Positions 44,764 through 54,176 of a stretch of DNA of 64,000 nt are shown here, piece by piece. Under the pieces are notes generated by a model, which worked only from the letters and a program-made list of their open reading frames with translations, was not told where the DNA came from and did not search any database. Position numbers and translations under genes: made by a program. Each line of letters opens with the position of its first letter. Position 1 is the stretch's first letter. Source of the stretch: Variovorax sp. 54 (GTDB lineage: Bacteria > Pseudomonadota > Gammaproteobacteria > Burkholderiales > Burkholderiaceae_C); contig NZ_PEFF01000001.1 of NCBI RefSeq assembly GCF_002754375.1, positions 2,046,001 through 2,110,000 on the forward strand. Reading direction: 5' to 3'.

Positions 44764-47484
44764 GTGGAGAATCGCTCTTCCTCCCACGAGCAAGAGCGAG
44801 CCTTGGCCACCTTCCCGCCCCCCGATGCGACCGGCGCCCCCCGCGACCTGCTGCTCAAGGTGACGCCGCCCCGTGTCCCGCGTCACCTCGTCTCTCGCGC
44901 GCGGCTGCTGTCGAGTGCCGACGCCTTGCGCGACCACGCGGTGGTCGTGGTGCAGGCGCCGTCGGGCTTCGGCAAGACCTCGCTGCTCGCGCAGTGGCGG
45001 CTGGAGTACCTGGGCCTGGGCGTGCCGGTCGGCTGGGTCTCGGCGCAGAGCCAGGACGACCCGGGCCGGCTGGTGCAGAGCCTGGCGCTGGCGCTGCGTG
45101 TCGCCATGGGCCGCCCCGCGTTCGGGCGCAGCGTGTTCGAGGACGACCGGCCCGGCACGCTCGGCAGCGTCACGGCGCTGCTAGCCGAGCTGGCCCAGGC
45201 GGCGTTGAACGTGGTGCTGGTCATCGACGAGGCCGACCGCCTGCCGCCCGCCACGCGCGAGGCGCTGGCCTACCTGCTGCGCAATGCGCCGCCCAACGTG
45301 CGCACGCTCATTGCCACGCGGCCCGACGGCCGGCTCGACATCGAGGACCTCGTGGCCTACGGGCAGTGCGTGGAGATCGGCCCGGCGCTGCTGAAGTTCA
45401 GCCTCGACGAGACGCTGCAGCTGGTGCAGGCCCGCTTCGGCGCGCGCGTCGACCGCAACACGGCCGCCCGGCTGCACGAGCTGACCGAAGGCTGGCCGCT
45501 GGGCCTGCAGCTGGCGACGACGATCATCTCGCGCGGGGCCGATGCGAACGCCGCGCTGTCCGACATGACGGCCGCCGCCGGCGAGCTGCAGGGCGAGCTG
45601 GTGCGGCTGCTGCTGGTCAACCTCGACCCCCAGGATCGCGACTTCCTGGCCCGCATCGCCGTGCTCGACCTGCTGCATCCCGCGCTGTGCCGCGCCGTCT
45701 CCGGCGTCGACGATGCCGCGGCGCGGCTGGCCCGGCTGAGCAACGACACGCCGGTGTTCGCCGCCGCCGAAGGGGGCGAGTGGCTGCGCATGCATGCGCT
45801 GGCGCGCGACGTGCTGCGCCAGCGTTTTGCCGCGCTCGATGCCGCCGAGCAGGTGGCGGCGCATGCGCGTGCCGCGCAGTGGCTGGCCGCGCACGACCTG
45901 CTCGACGAAGCCGCCCACCATGCGCTGAGCGCGGGTCAGCACCAGACCGCCTACGAGCTCGCGGAGCGCAGCCTCTACGAATCGCTCATGCGGCGCGGCC
46001 GGCAGGCCACGGTGCTCGAATGGATGGCGCAGATGCCCGCCGACGAACTCGACCGTCGCCCACGCCTGCTGCTGGCCGCGGCGTGGACGCTGGCGTCGAG
46101 CGAGCGGCACGAAGAAGCCGGCAAGTTCGTGGCGCGCATCCTCGCGCAGCCCGATGTGAGCGACGCGCTGCGCTGCGAATGCGCACTGATCCTCGGTGGC
46201 GCCGCCGTGTTCGCGGACGACCCCGACCGTTTTGTCGAGCTGCACGCGCCGTGGACCGAGGCCGTGCCGCTCACCGACCCGCTGCTGCTGCAGTCGCATG
46301 CCAACCGCATGGCCTACCGCGCGCTGCTCGAAGGCGAACCGGCGCTGGCACGCCTGCGCCAGCAGCAGGCCCTGCGCGGGCATCCGGGCCACGGCGTCGA
46401 CTACATCCGGCGCTGGAGCGAGCTGGTCATCGGAATGAGCTATGCGTGGGAGGGCCAGGTGCTGCTGGCCGAACAGCTGCTGCGGCCCGCCGTGGCCGGC
46501 GCCGAGGCCGAGATGGGCCGGCGCCATCGCTTCAGCTGCAACCTGGCCGCGCTGCTCGCGTCGGTGGCCTGGGAGCGCGACCTGCCGGGCGACGCCGCCA
46601 CGCTGCTGGCCGACCGCCTCGACGTGCTGGAGCACAGCGGCCTGCCCGAATCGCTGCTGCAGGCCTACCGCACCGCGGCGCGCATCGCAGCGGCCGAAGG
46701 CGCCGAGCACCGCGCGCTGGAACTGCTGAACGCGCTGGACGCGGCCGGTGCCGCGCGGCGCCTGCCGCGGTTGCGCATCGCCAGCCTGGCCGAGCAGGTG
46801 CGCCTGCACGCGCAGCGCCACCGCGCCCAGACCTGCCGCGAGCTGTGCGAACGCATCGACGCGCAACTGGCCGACCCCGCGCTGCCGCAGGGCCCGCTGT
46901 GGCGGCGCAGCGTGGAAGCGCTGCGCGACGTGGCGCGCGCGCACGCGGCCATCGCCGCGCGCGACTGGCCCGACGCCCTGGCGCAACTGGCGCGCGCCGA
47001 CGAACAGGCGCGCCAGCGCAAGCAGGGCGGCCTGCACATCGAGCTGCTGGGCCTGCGCGCGCTGGCATTGGAGCGCTGCGGCCAGCCGGCGCAGGCACTG
47101 CTGCGCGAGGCGATGGACCTGGCGCGCGCCTACGGCCTGCAGCGCGTGCTCTCCGACGCACACCCCGAGCTGGGCGCCTGGGTCGGCACGCTCGCGGCCG
47201 AGGGCGCGCAGCCCGAGATCACGGTTGTGCCGCTCCAGCCCCACGTGCTGCCTGCGCCTGCGTCACCCCTGCCGCTCGGCGCCGTGCTCACGCCCAAGGA
47301 GGGCGAGGTGCTGGCGCTGCTGGCGCGCAACCTGTCGAACAAGGAAATCGGACGCGCCATGCAGGTGGGCGAGACCACCATCAAGTGGCATGTGAAGAAC
47401 CTGTTCGCCAAGCTCGACGCCGGCACCCGCACGCAGGTGGTCCAGCGCGCACGCATCCTGGGACTTCTCACACCCGCGCACTGA
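44764..47484 (+). CDS. LuxR-family regulator with MalT-like STAND ATPase
   Basis: This protein of about 906 residues has Walker A APSGFGKTS (65-73), Walker B VVLVIDEADRL, a GxP-like TEGWPLGLQLA segment typical of STAND/MalT ATPases, a long alpha-helical TPR-like middle (about 380-800), and a C-terminal LuxR helix-turn-helix (LTPKEGEVLALLARNLSNKEIGRAM). The start is uncertain: a GTG at 44764 or a TTG at 44803. It lies just upstream of the TauD-2/BKACE-3 operon, so it may activate it in response to an inducer. Confidence 0.9.
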   Translation: MENRSSSHEQERALATFPPPDATGAPRDLLLKVTPPRVPRHLVSRARLLSSADALRDHAVVVVQAPSGFGKTSLLAQWRLEYLGLGVPVGWVSAQSQDDPGRLVQSLALALRVAMGRPAFGRSVFEDDRPGTLGSVTALLAELAQAALNVVLVIDEADRLPPATREALAYLLRNAPPNVRTLIATRPDGRLDIEDLVAYGQCVEIGPALLKFSLDETLQLVQARFGARVDRNTAARLHELTEGWPLGLQLATTIISRGADANAALSDMTAAAGELQGELVRLLLVNLDPQDRDFLARIAVLDLLHPALCRAVSGVDDAAARLARLSNDTPVFAAAEGGEWLRMHALARDVLRQRFAALDAAEQVAAHARAAQWLAAHDLLDEAAHHALSAGQHQTAYELAERSLYESLMRRGRQATVLEWMAQMPADELDRRPRLLLAAAWTLASSERHEEAGKFVARILAQPDVSDALRCECALILGGAAVFADDPDRFVELHAPWTEAVPLTDPLLLQSHANRMAYRALLEGEPALARLRQQQALRGHPGHGVDYIRRWSELVIGMSYAWEGQVLLAEQLLRPAVAGAEAEMGRRHRFSCNLAALLASVAWERDLPGDAATLLADRLDVLEHSGLPESLLQAYRTAARIAAAEGAEHRALELLNALDAAGAARRLPRLRIASLAEQVRLHAQRHRAQTCRELCERIDAQLADPALPQGPLWRRSVEALRDVARAHAAIAARDWPDALAQLARADEQARQRKQGGLHIELLGLRALALERCGQPAQALLREAMDLARAYGLQRVLSDAHPELGAWVGTLAAEGAQPEITVVPLQPHVLPAPASPLPLGAVLTPKEGEVLALLARNLSNKEIGRAMQVGETTIKWHVKNLFAKLDAGTRTQVVQRARILGLLTPAH

Positions 47485-47504
47485 GGGTTTGTCCCTCCCC
47501 TCAA

Positions 47505-47550
47505 GGGCCCGTTCCCCCTCCCGCGAGGAGGGGGCGCGCGAAGGGGCCCC
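47505..47550. terminator. Strong GC-rich hairpin after the LuxR gene
   Basis: Inner arms CCCCCTCC (47514-47521) and GGAGGGGG (47527-47534) have a five-base loop. Outer GGGCCC and GGGGCCCC blocks can extend the stem. There is no T-run, so it is either a factor-dependent terminator, an mRNA-stabilising element or a dispersed GC-rich repeat. It separates the regulator from the downstream operon. Confidence 0.5.
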
Positions 47551-47621
47551 GACCTATTCTTGCGCCCAGCACGGTCACCGCCGCACAGCGGTTCCACACG
47601 ACCGGCACAGGAGACAAGACA

Positions 47622-48530
47622 ATGGGTTCCACGATCCAGCCAGCCCTCTCGAACGGGGCCCCCGCCGTGCACACGCGCGGCATCCAGGTCCATCCCGTGA
47701 CCTGCGCCATCGGCGCCGAGCTGCGCCACGTGTCGCTGGCGGAGGCCTCGCGCGATGCGGGCCTGGCCGCCGAGATCCGCGCCCTGCTGGTGCAGCACAA
47801 GGTGCTGTTCTTCCGCCAGCAGGAGCTCACGCGCACCGAGCACGTCACGTTCGCCCGCCACTTCGGCGAGCTCGAAGACCACCCCGTGGTCGGCAGCGAC
47901 CCCGAGCACCCGGGCCTCGTGCGCATCTACAAGAACCCCGAGACGCCGGTCGACCGCTACGAGAACAGCTGGCACACCGACGCCACCTGGCGCGAGAAGC
48001 CGCCCTTCGGCTGCGTGCTGCGGTGCGTCGAATGCCCGCCGGTCGGCGGCGACACGATGTGGGCCAACATGGTGCTGGCCTTCGAGAAGCTGCCCGCGCA
48101 CATCCAGCAGCAGATTGCCGGGCTGCGCGCGCGCCACAGCATCGAGGCCACCTTCGGCGCCGCGATGCCGACCGAGAAGCGCCTGGCGCTGAAGGCCCAG
48201 TTCCCCGACGCCGAGCACCCCGTGGTGCGCACGCACCCCGACACGGGCGAAAAGATCCTGTTCGTCAACGGCTTCACGACGCACTTCACCAACTTCCACA
48301 CGCCGGCCAACGTGCGCTATGGGCAGGACTACACCCAGGGCCACTCGGCGCTGCTGCAGTACCTGATCAGCCAGGCTGCCATCCCCGAGTACCAGGTGCG
48401 CTGGCGCTGGCAGCCGGGCGACGTGGCCATGTGGGACAACCGTTCGACCCAGCACTACGCGGTCATGGACTACCCGCCCTGCCATCGAAAGATGGAACGC
48501 GCCGGCATCGTCGGCGAAGCGGTCTTCTGA
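47622..48530 (+). CDS. TauD/TfdA-family 2-oxoglutarate dioxygenase 2
   Basis: This 302-residue paralogue of the dioxygenase at 40703-41545 has H-T-D in WHTDATW, the distal His in STQHYAV and the shared DHPVVGSDPEHPG segment. Compared with copy 1 it has about 20 additional N-terminal residues and is otherwise considerably diverged. CAGGAGACAAGACA precedes the ATG. It is the first gene of a plus-strand operon with BKACE-3, TTT-3, a serine hydrolase, quinone oxidoreductase 2 and a porin. Confidence 0.92.
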   Translation: MGSTIQPALSNGAPAVHTRGIQVHPVTCAIGAELRHVSLAEASRDAGLAAEIRALLVQHKVLFFRQQELTRTEHVTFARHFGELEDHPVVGSDPEHPGLVRIYKNPETPVDRYENSWHTDATWREKPPFGCVLRCVECPPVGGDTMWANMVLAFEKLPAHIQQQIAGLRARHSIEATFGAAMPTEKRLALKAQFPDAEHPVVRTHPDTGEKILFVNGFTTHFTNFHTPANVRYGQDYTQGHSALLQYLISQAAIPEYQVRWRWQPGDVAMWDNRSTQHYAVMDYPPCHRKMERAGIVGEAVF

Positions 48531-48591
48531 GCGGGCGCAGCGCCCCTTCTTCTTCTTCCCTCTCTTTCCTTCTTCTACCGAGGTTCCTGCC

Positions 48592-49650
48592 ATGAATTTT
48601 CTCGACGGCCATCTGTTCCCCGAAAACCAGCAGCCGCTGATCATCACCGCCGCGCCGTACGCCCCTTCATGGATGCCTTCGGACTTCCCCGGCGAGATTG
48701 CCGTGACCATGGAGGACCAGATCCAACGGGCGGTGGACTGCTACAACGCCGGCGCCACCGTGCTGCACCTGCACGTGCGCGAGCTCGACGGCCGGGGCAG
48801 CAAGCGCCTGTCCAAGTTCAACGAGCTGATTGCCGGCGTGCGTGCGCGCGTGCCCGAAATGATCATCCAGGTGGGCGGCTCGATCAGCTTCGCACCCGAG
48901 ACCGACGGTGCGGCCGCCAAGTGGCTGAGTGACGACACGCGCCACATGCTGGCCGACCTCGACCCCAAGCCCGACCAGGTGACGGTGACCATCAACACCT
49001 CGCAGATGAACGTGATGGAGCAGTTCGACCTGCGCGACATCCAGGGCACGTCGATGGAAGACCCCGCCACCTTCAACGCCTACAAGGAAATGACCGTGCC
49101 TTCGCAGCCCGGCTGGGCCGAGGAGCACATCCGCCGACTGACCAAGGCGGGCATCCAGAGCGCCTTCCAGTGCTACAACATCAACAGCTTCGAGTCGGTG
49201 GAGCGGCTGATGCGCCGCGGCATCTACAAGGGCCCGCTGGTCATGAACTGGGTGGCCATCGGCGGCGGCATGGACGTGCCCAACGTCTACAGCCTGGCCA
49301 ACTTCATGCGCGCCGTGCCCGACGGCGCGGTGGTGACGGTGGAGGCCTCGGTGCTCAACGTGCTGCCGATCAACATGATGGGCATCGCCATGGGCCTGCA
49401 CGTGCGCACCGGCACCGAAGACAACCTGTGGAACCAGGACCGCTCGGCCAAGATCGGCACCGCCAGGCAAGTCGAGCAACTCGTTCGCATCTCGCGCGAA
49501 TTCGGCCGCCCCATCGCCACGGGCCAGCAGGCACGCGAGATGTCCAAGATCGGCGTTTTCTACGACACCACCGAAGCGTCGCTGGCGGCCAACGGCTTCG
49601 CGCCCAATGCCCCGGGCCGGCAGCAGGGCTTCCTGCGCAAGGCGGCCTGA
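48592..49650 (+). CDS. Beta-keto acid cleavage enzyme (BKACE, DUF849), paralogue 3
   Basis: This 352-residue protein has the HxH metal motif in VLHLHVRE and is nearly collinear with paralogue 2. It lies 61 bases after TauD-2 and 42 bases before TTT-3. Keeping BKACE beside TauD and TTT genes in two separate operons suggests a conserved functional trio: uptake, oxidation, beta-keto acid cleavage. Confidence 0.93.
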   Translation: MNFLDGHLFPENQQPLIITAAPYAPSWMPSDFPGEIAVTMEDQIQRAVDCYNAGATVLHLHVRELDGRGSKRLSKFNELIAGVRARVPEMIIQVGGSISFAPETDGAAAKWLSDDTRHMLADLDPKPDQVTVTINTSQMNVMEQFDLRDIQGTSMEDPATFNAYKEMTVPSQPGWAEEHIRRLTKAGIQSAFQCYNINSFESVERLMRRGIYKGPLVMNWVAIGGGMDVPNVYSLANFMRAVPDGAVVTVEASVLNVLPINMMGIAMGLHVRTGTEDNLWNQDRSAKIGTARQVEQLVRISREFGRPIATGQQAREMSKIGVFYDTTEASLAANGFAPNAPGRQQGFLRKAA

Positions 49651-49692
49651 GCCCCACGCGCCGTCGGCACACGAACACCTGGAGACATCGCG

Positions 49693-50676
49693 ATGAAAAA
49701 GACCCACAACATCCTTCGCCGCCTGCGGCCATGGGCGGTCGCCCTGGCCGCCGCGCCCCTGCTCGCCCATGCCTGGACCAACAAGCCCGTACGAATCGTG
49801 GTGCCCGCGCCCGCGGGCGGCACCATGGACGTCGTGGCCCGTGTGTTGTCCGAAGCGATCTCGGCCGAGATCGGGCAGCCGGTGATCGTCGACAACAAGC
49901 CGGGCGCCGGCGGCGCCATCGGGGTGCAGGCGCTCAACAGCGCACCGCCCGACGGGCAGACCATCATGTTCATGGTCAGCAACATCCTGACCGAAATTCC
50001 GCTGGTGATGAAGACCAGCTTCGACCCGGTCAAGGACGTGAAACCGGTGACCATGGTGGCGCGCTCGGCGATGGTGCTGGTGAGCGCACCGACGGTGCCG
50101 GCCAACGACCTGAAAGGACTCATCGCCTACCTGAAGACCGGCAAGGGCAGCCCGGGCAGCTACGCCTCGTACTCCGCGGGAACCAGCTCGCACTACGCCG
50201 GCGCCATCTTTGCCAGGAAGGCGGGGCTGGACCTGCAGCATGTGCCGTTCCCGGGCTCGCCGCCGGCGCTGCAGAACCTGATGGGCAGCCAGGTCGACAT
50301 CCTGTTCGACGGCATCGTCACGTCGCTGCCGCTGATCAAGGCCGGCAAGGTGAAGGTCTTCGGGGTCGGGGCCAAGACCCGGCTGGCACAGCTTCCGGAC
50401 GTGCCCACGATGGCCGAACAGGGCTTCGACGAGATCGACTTCTCGAACTGGGCCGGCGCCATCGTGTCGGCCAAGATGCCCGACGACCTCGTCAAGCGGA
50501 TCAATGCGGTCCTCACGAAGGCCGCCTCCTCGCCGAAGGTGCGGGAGCGGCTCATTGCGCAGAACTTCGTGCCGATGACCAGCGAGAGCCCCGAGCAGCT
50601 CGCGAAGATCACGCACGACGAGTACGAACGCAACGCGCGGATCGTCAAGACCTACAACATCCAGCTCAACCAGTGA
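49693..50676 (+). CDS. TTT (Bug-family) substrate-binding protein 3
   Basis: This 327-residue periplasmic binding protein has a signal peptide ending near AHA-W and then TNKPVRIVVPAPAGGTMD. It shows VDNKPGAGGAIG and is more like TTT-2 than TTT-1 (shared PGSPPALQ and FDG segments). The RBS is GGAGACATCGCG. No membrane components are encoded nearby. Confidence 0.93.
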   Translation: MKKTHNILRRLRPWAVALAAAPLLAHAWTNKPVRIVVPAPAGGTMDVVARVLSEAISAEIGQPVIVDNKPGAGGAIGVQALNSAPPDGQTIMFMVSNILTEIPLVMKTSFDPVKDVKPVTMVARSAMVLVSAPTVPANDLKGLIAYLKTGKGSPGSYASYSAGTSSHYAGAIFARKAGLDLQHVPFPGSPPALQNLMGSQVDILFDGIVTSLPLIKAGKVKVFGVGAKTRLAQLPDVPTMAEQGFDEIDFSNWAGAIVSAKMPDDLVKRINAVLTKAASSPKVRERLIAQNFVPMTSESPEQLAKITHDEYERNARIVKTYNIQLNQ

Positions 50677-50690
50677 GCGTGCAGGCTGCC

Positions 50691-51248
50691 ATGACTGCGC
50701 CCACTGTCCTCATCGTTCCCGGCCTGCGCGACGCCGTCGCCAGCCACTGGCAGACCCTGCTCGCCGCGCGCCTGCCGCGCGTGCGCGCCGTGCCGCCCAT
50801 GGGCCGCGACGACCTCGACTGCGCCGCGCGCGTCGAAGCCATCGAGCGCGAGGCGCAGGCGGTCGAGGGCCCGCTGGTCATCGTGGCGCACAGCGGCGGC
50901 GTCGTGATGCTGGCGCACTGGGCGCAGCGCACGCGCCGGCCGGTGCGCGGCGCGCTGCTCGCCACGCCGCCCGACTTCGAACATCCGATGCCCGAGGGCT
51001 ATCCCCGCATCGAGGCCTTGCGCGCCGGCGGCTGGCTGCCGGTGCCGACCGGGCCGCTGCCGTTCCCGAGCATCGTGGCGGCGAGCCGCAACGACCCGCT
51101 GGCCTCGTTCGAATGCGCAGCGCAGATGGCGCAGGGCTGGGGCAGCCAGCTCGTCGACCTCGGCGAAGTCGGCCACCTCAACCCCGCCTCGGGCTACGGC
51201 GCGTGGCCGGGCGCGCAGGCGTTCATCGACGAACTCTCGGCGGGCTGA
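50691..51248 (+). CDS. RBBP9/YdeN-family serine hydrolase
   Basis: This 185-residue small alpha/beta hydrolase has the VLIVPGLRD opening, the nucleophile elbow A-H-S-G-G, Asp in SRNDPLAS and His in GHLNPASGYGAW, all signatures of the RBBP9/YdeN group. The ATG at 50691 is used; a GTG at 50673 overlapping the previous stop is possible. It may hydrolyse an ester or thioester intermediate of the BKACE pathway. Confidence 0.88.
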   Translation: MTAPTVLIVPGLRDAVASHWQTLLAARLPRVRAVPPMGRDDLDCAARVEAIEREAQAVEGPLVIVAHSGGVVMLAHWAQRTRRPVRGALLATPPDFEHPMPEGYPRIEALRAGGWLPVPTGPLPFPSIVAASRNDPLASFECAAQMAQGWGSQLVDLGEVGHLNPASGYGAWPGAQAFIDELSAG

Positions 51249-51293
51249 GCCTTTTTTTTCTGCCCGCCCTTCCTCCCGAGAAAGAAACTTCCC

Positions 51294-52265
51294 ATGGTCC
51301 AAGCCATCCGCTTCCACGAAACCGGCAGCGCCGACGTGCTCAAGCTCGAACACGTCGAGGTCGGCGAGCCCGGCCCGGGCCAGGCGCGCGTGCGCCACAG
51401 CCTCATCGCCGTCAACTTCATCGACATCTATTTCCGCACCGGGCGCTATCCGCTCGCACTGCCCAACGGCCTCGGTTCCGATGCCGTGGGTGTGGTCGAG
51501 GCCGTGGGGCCGGGCGTGACCGACATCCGCGTGGGTGATCGCGTGGGCTACCTCCTCGGGCCGCAGGGTGCGTATTCGCAAGTGCGTGTGATGCCGGCCG
51601 ATGTGCTGATCCCGCTGCCCGATGGCATCTCGGACCGCACCGCCGCCACGTTGATGATGAAGGGCATGACGGCGCAGTACCTGTTCCGCCAGGTCTATCC
51701 GCTCAAGGGTGGCGAGACGATCCTGTATCACGCAGCGGCCGGTGGCGTGGGCCTCATCGCCTGCCAGTGGGCGCGTGCGATGGGCGTCACGATGATCGGC
51801 ACGGTCAGCACCGACGAGAAGGCGGCCGTTGCCAAGGCCAACGGTTGCACCCACACCATCGTGACCTCGCGCGAGAACATCGCCCAGCGCGTGCGCGAAA
51901 TCACCGACGGCAAGGGCGTGCCGGTCGTGTACGACTCGGTGGGCAAGGACACGCTGGAAGCTTCGCTCGATTGCCTGCAGCCGCGCGGCACGCTCGTGAG
52001 CAATGGCACGTCTTCTGGCGCCGTGATCGTCGACTCGCAGGTACTGGCCGCCAAAGGTTCGATCTGGCTCACGCGGCCGGCGATGGTGCATTACATCCAC
52101 CCGCGCCCGCACATGCTGTCGATGGCCGACGAACTCTTCGGCCATGTGCTGGCCGGCCGCATCGTGAGCGAGCCGCAGCAGAGCTTTGCACTGGCCGATG
52201 CGGCTGAAGCGCACCGCGCGCTCGAAGGCCGCAAGACCACCGGCGCGACCGTGCTCGTGCCCTGA
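51294..52265 (+). CDS. Zinc-independent quinone oxidoreductase (MDR family), copy 2
   Basis: This 323-residue NADPH-dependent reductase has the AAAGGVG motif. It differs from copy 1 at only about a dozen residues, and long stretches are identical in DNA. The region upstream differs completely, so the duplicated unit is essentially the coding sequence. It is the fifth gene of the TauD-2/BKACE-3 operon, followed 52 bases later by a porin gene. Confidence 0.92.
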   Translation: MVQAIRFHETGSADVLKLEHVEVGEPGPGQARVRHSLIAVNFIDIYFRTGRYPLALPNGLGSDAVGVVEAVGPGVTDIRVGDRVGYLLGPQGAYSQVRVMPADVLIPLPDGISDRTAATLMMKGMTAQYLFRQVYPLKGGETILYHAAAGGVGLIACQWARAMGVTMIGTVSTDEKAAVAKANGCTHTIVTSRENIAQRVREITDGKGVPVVYDSVGKDTLEASLDCLQPRGTLVSNGTSSGAVIVDSQVLAAKGSIWLTRPAMVHYIHPRPHMLSMADELFGHVLAGRIVSEPQQSFALADAAEAHRALEGRKTTGATVLVP

Positions 52266-52317
52266 GCACCGACGCACACGCCCCCACGAATAAACACAAC
52301 GAGCAGGAGACAAGACC

Positions 52318-53556
52318 TTGAAGAAGAAGACCCTCATCGCCACCGCAGCCGTCCTGGCCGCCGGCCCCGCCCTTGCCCAGTCCTCGCTCACGCTGTTCGG
52401 CGTGGTCGATGCGGGCGTCAGCCACTACCGCACCACCAGCAGTTCGTACAACCCGCTGCGCCCGGCCGAGCTGCGCCAGAGCCAGACCGTGCTGTCGCCC
52501 TCGGGCAATGCGTCGAGCCGCATCGGCTTTCGCGGCACCGAAGACCTGGGCGGTGGGCTGGCCGCGAGCTTCTGGCTCGAGGCGCCGCTGAGCAACGACA
52601 CGGGCAGCGGCATCACGAACTTCGGACGCCGTTCCACGCTCAGCCTGAGCGGCCCCTTCGGCGAAGTGCGCCTGGGCCGCGACTACACGGCCTCGTTCTG
52701 GAACGACGCCGTGTTCGACCCCTTCAGCGTCAACGGCGTGGGCACCAACCTGATCGCCGTGGTCAACAGCAACATCGCCGCCGCGCGCGCGCTGGCCACG
52801 GGCGGCCTGCTGGGCGGCGGCCTCTCGGCGGGCACCGACAGCTACCTGCGCACGAGCAACGCCGTCAGCTACTTCCTGCCGCCGAACCTGGGCGGCTTCT
52901 ACGGCCAGGTGCAGTACGCGCTGCACGAGAACACCAAGGTCAGCCACACGCCCGACAGCCCCTCGCAGCGCGGGCGCTACGTAGGCGGTCGCATCGGTTG
53001 GGCCAGCGGTCCGGCCGACGTGGCGCTGGGCTACGGCGAGAGCACGCTGGCCAGCGCCGCCGCGCAGAGCGAAAAGATCAAGAGCCTGAACCTCGGCGCC
53101 TCCTACGACTTCGGCGTGGTGAAGGTGTTCGGCGAATGGTCGCGCGTGCGGGATGTGCGCAACAGCGCCACGCCGTTCGCCAGCGGCTCGCTGCGCCTGA
53201 GCGATCGCTACGACGGCCTCATGGCCGGCGTGAACGTGCCGCTGGGCGCGGGCATGCTGCGCGCCTCGTATGGACGCGTGCGCTTCGTCAACGGGCTGGA
53301 CCTGCCCGACGGCAATTCGTCGGTCAACAAGCTGGCGCTGGGCTACGTGCACAACCTGTCGAAGCGCACGGCGCTGTATGCCTCGGTGGCGCGCATCCAC
53401 ATCGCCAACGGCCGCAACAACCCGACCGTGATGGGCGTGACGCCGCTGGTGCTGAGCCTGCCGGCGATCTTTCCGCAGCCGGCCTATGCGACCACCAACG
53501 GCATGCAGCCGCACCGCGCGCTGGGTTACGACGTGGGTATTCGCATGGCGTTCTGA
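52318..53556 (+). CDS. Gram-negative porin (Burkholderiales type)
   Basis: This 412-residue outer-membrane general porin starts at a TTG preceded by CAGGAGACAAGACC. It has a signal peptide (KKKTLIATAAVLAAGPALA), then SSLTLFGVVDAGV, SRIGFRGTEDLGGGL and LGRDYTASFW typical of Burkholderiales trimeric porins, and a C-terminal Phe. As the last gene of the BKACE-3 operon it probably lets the pathway's substrate cross the outer membrane. Confidence 0.92.
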   Translation: MKKKTLIATAAVLAAGPALAQSSLTLFGVVDAGVSHYRTTSSSYNPLRPAELRQSQTVLSPSGNASSRIGFRGTEDLGGGLAASFWLEAPLSNDTGSGITNFGRRSTLSLSGPFGEVRLGRDYTASFWNDAVFDPFSVNGVGTNLIAVVNSNIAAARALATGGLLGGGLSAGTDSYLRTSNAVSYFLPPNLGGFYGQVQYALHENTKVSHTPDSPSQRGRYVGGRIGWASGPADVALGYGESTLASAAAQSEKIKSLNLGASYDFGVVKVFGEWSRVRDVRNSATPFASGSLRLSDRYDGLMAGVNVPLGAGMLRASYGRVRFVNGLDLPDGNSSVNKLALGYVHNLSKRTALYASVARIHIANGRNNPTVMGVTPLVLSLPAIFPQPAYATTNGMQPHRALGYDVGIRMAF

Positions 53557-53615
53557 GCGCCTGACAACCACGGCGGCGCCCCCGCGCCGTCGCTTCGGTG
53601 TGGCACGATCCACGG

Positions 53616-54176
53616 ATGCTTCAACCGTCCCGCCGCATCCCGTACCGCACCTGGCCGGGCGCGCTCGCGATCCTCCTGGCCATTGCCGCGTATGTCGGCG
53701 GCCTCACCTTCTGGAACAACCACACGCCCGGCAGCCGGCCGCTGCCCGCGGGCGAGACCGTGTCGGTCGGCCATGCGCGCTTCGAGCCCGCACCGGGCTG
53801 GCAGATGGACGTGTCGCGCTCCAAGGCGGGCCAGTCGCTCATGCTCTTCAAGGGCGGCCACAAGTTCCTCGTGACCACGCGCCTGTGGATGGGCGGGCCC
53901 GACGGCCCCATGCTGCGCCAGCAGCGGCTCATGGAGCGCGGCCAGGGCCTGACCATCGAGGGCGACGTGTCCGACTTCGTCACCGGCTGGGGCCTGCAGG
54001 GCAAGACCTTCGCCTACTACGGCGCCAAGCTCGCCGGCCGCTTCTGGCAGGTGGTCGACACGCAGCGCCGTTCGCTGGTGCAGATCGACGTGTACGGCCC
54101 CGCCGACGGCTTCAACGAGGCGCTGGCCGACGCCCGCAGGATGCTCGACTCGATGGACCTGGAGGCACCGCTGTGA
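53616..54176 (+). CDS. Membrane-anchored hypothetical protein coupled to PrsW
   Basis: I do not recognise this 186-residue protein. It has one transmembrane helix at about 12-30 and a soluble, beta-rich extracytoplasmic domain. The ATG at 53616 is used; a GTG at 53598 is possible. Its stop overlaps the GTG of the PrsW-type protease gene, so the two are coupled, and it could be a partner or substrate of that protease. Confidence 0.75.
   Translation: MLQPSRRIPYRTWPGALAILLAIAAYVGGLTFWNNHTPGSRPLPAGETVSVGHARFEPAPGWQMDVSRSKAGQSLMLFKGGHKFLVTTRLWMGGPDGPMLRQQRLMERGQGLTIEGDVSDFVTGWGLQGKTFAYYGAKLAGRFWQVVDTQRRSLVQIDVYGPADGFNEALADARRMLDSMDLEAPL

Noticed and set aside
51239..51268. Terminator between the RBBP9-like hydrolase and quinone oxidoreductase 2
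   Set aside because: The GGCGGGC and GCCCGCC arms enclose the T-run instead of preceding it, and the genes around it look like one operon.
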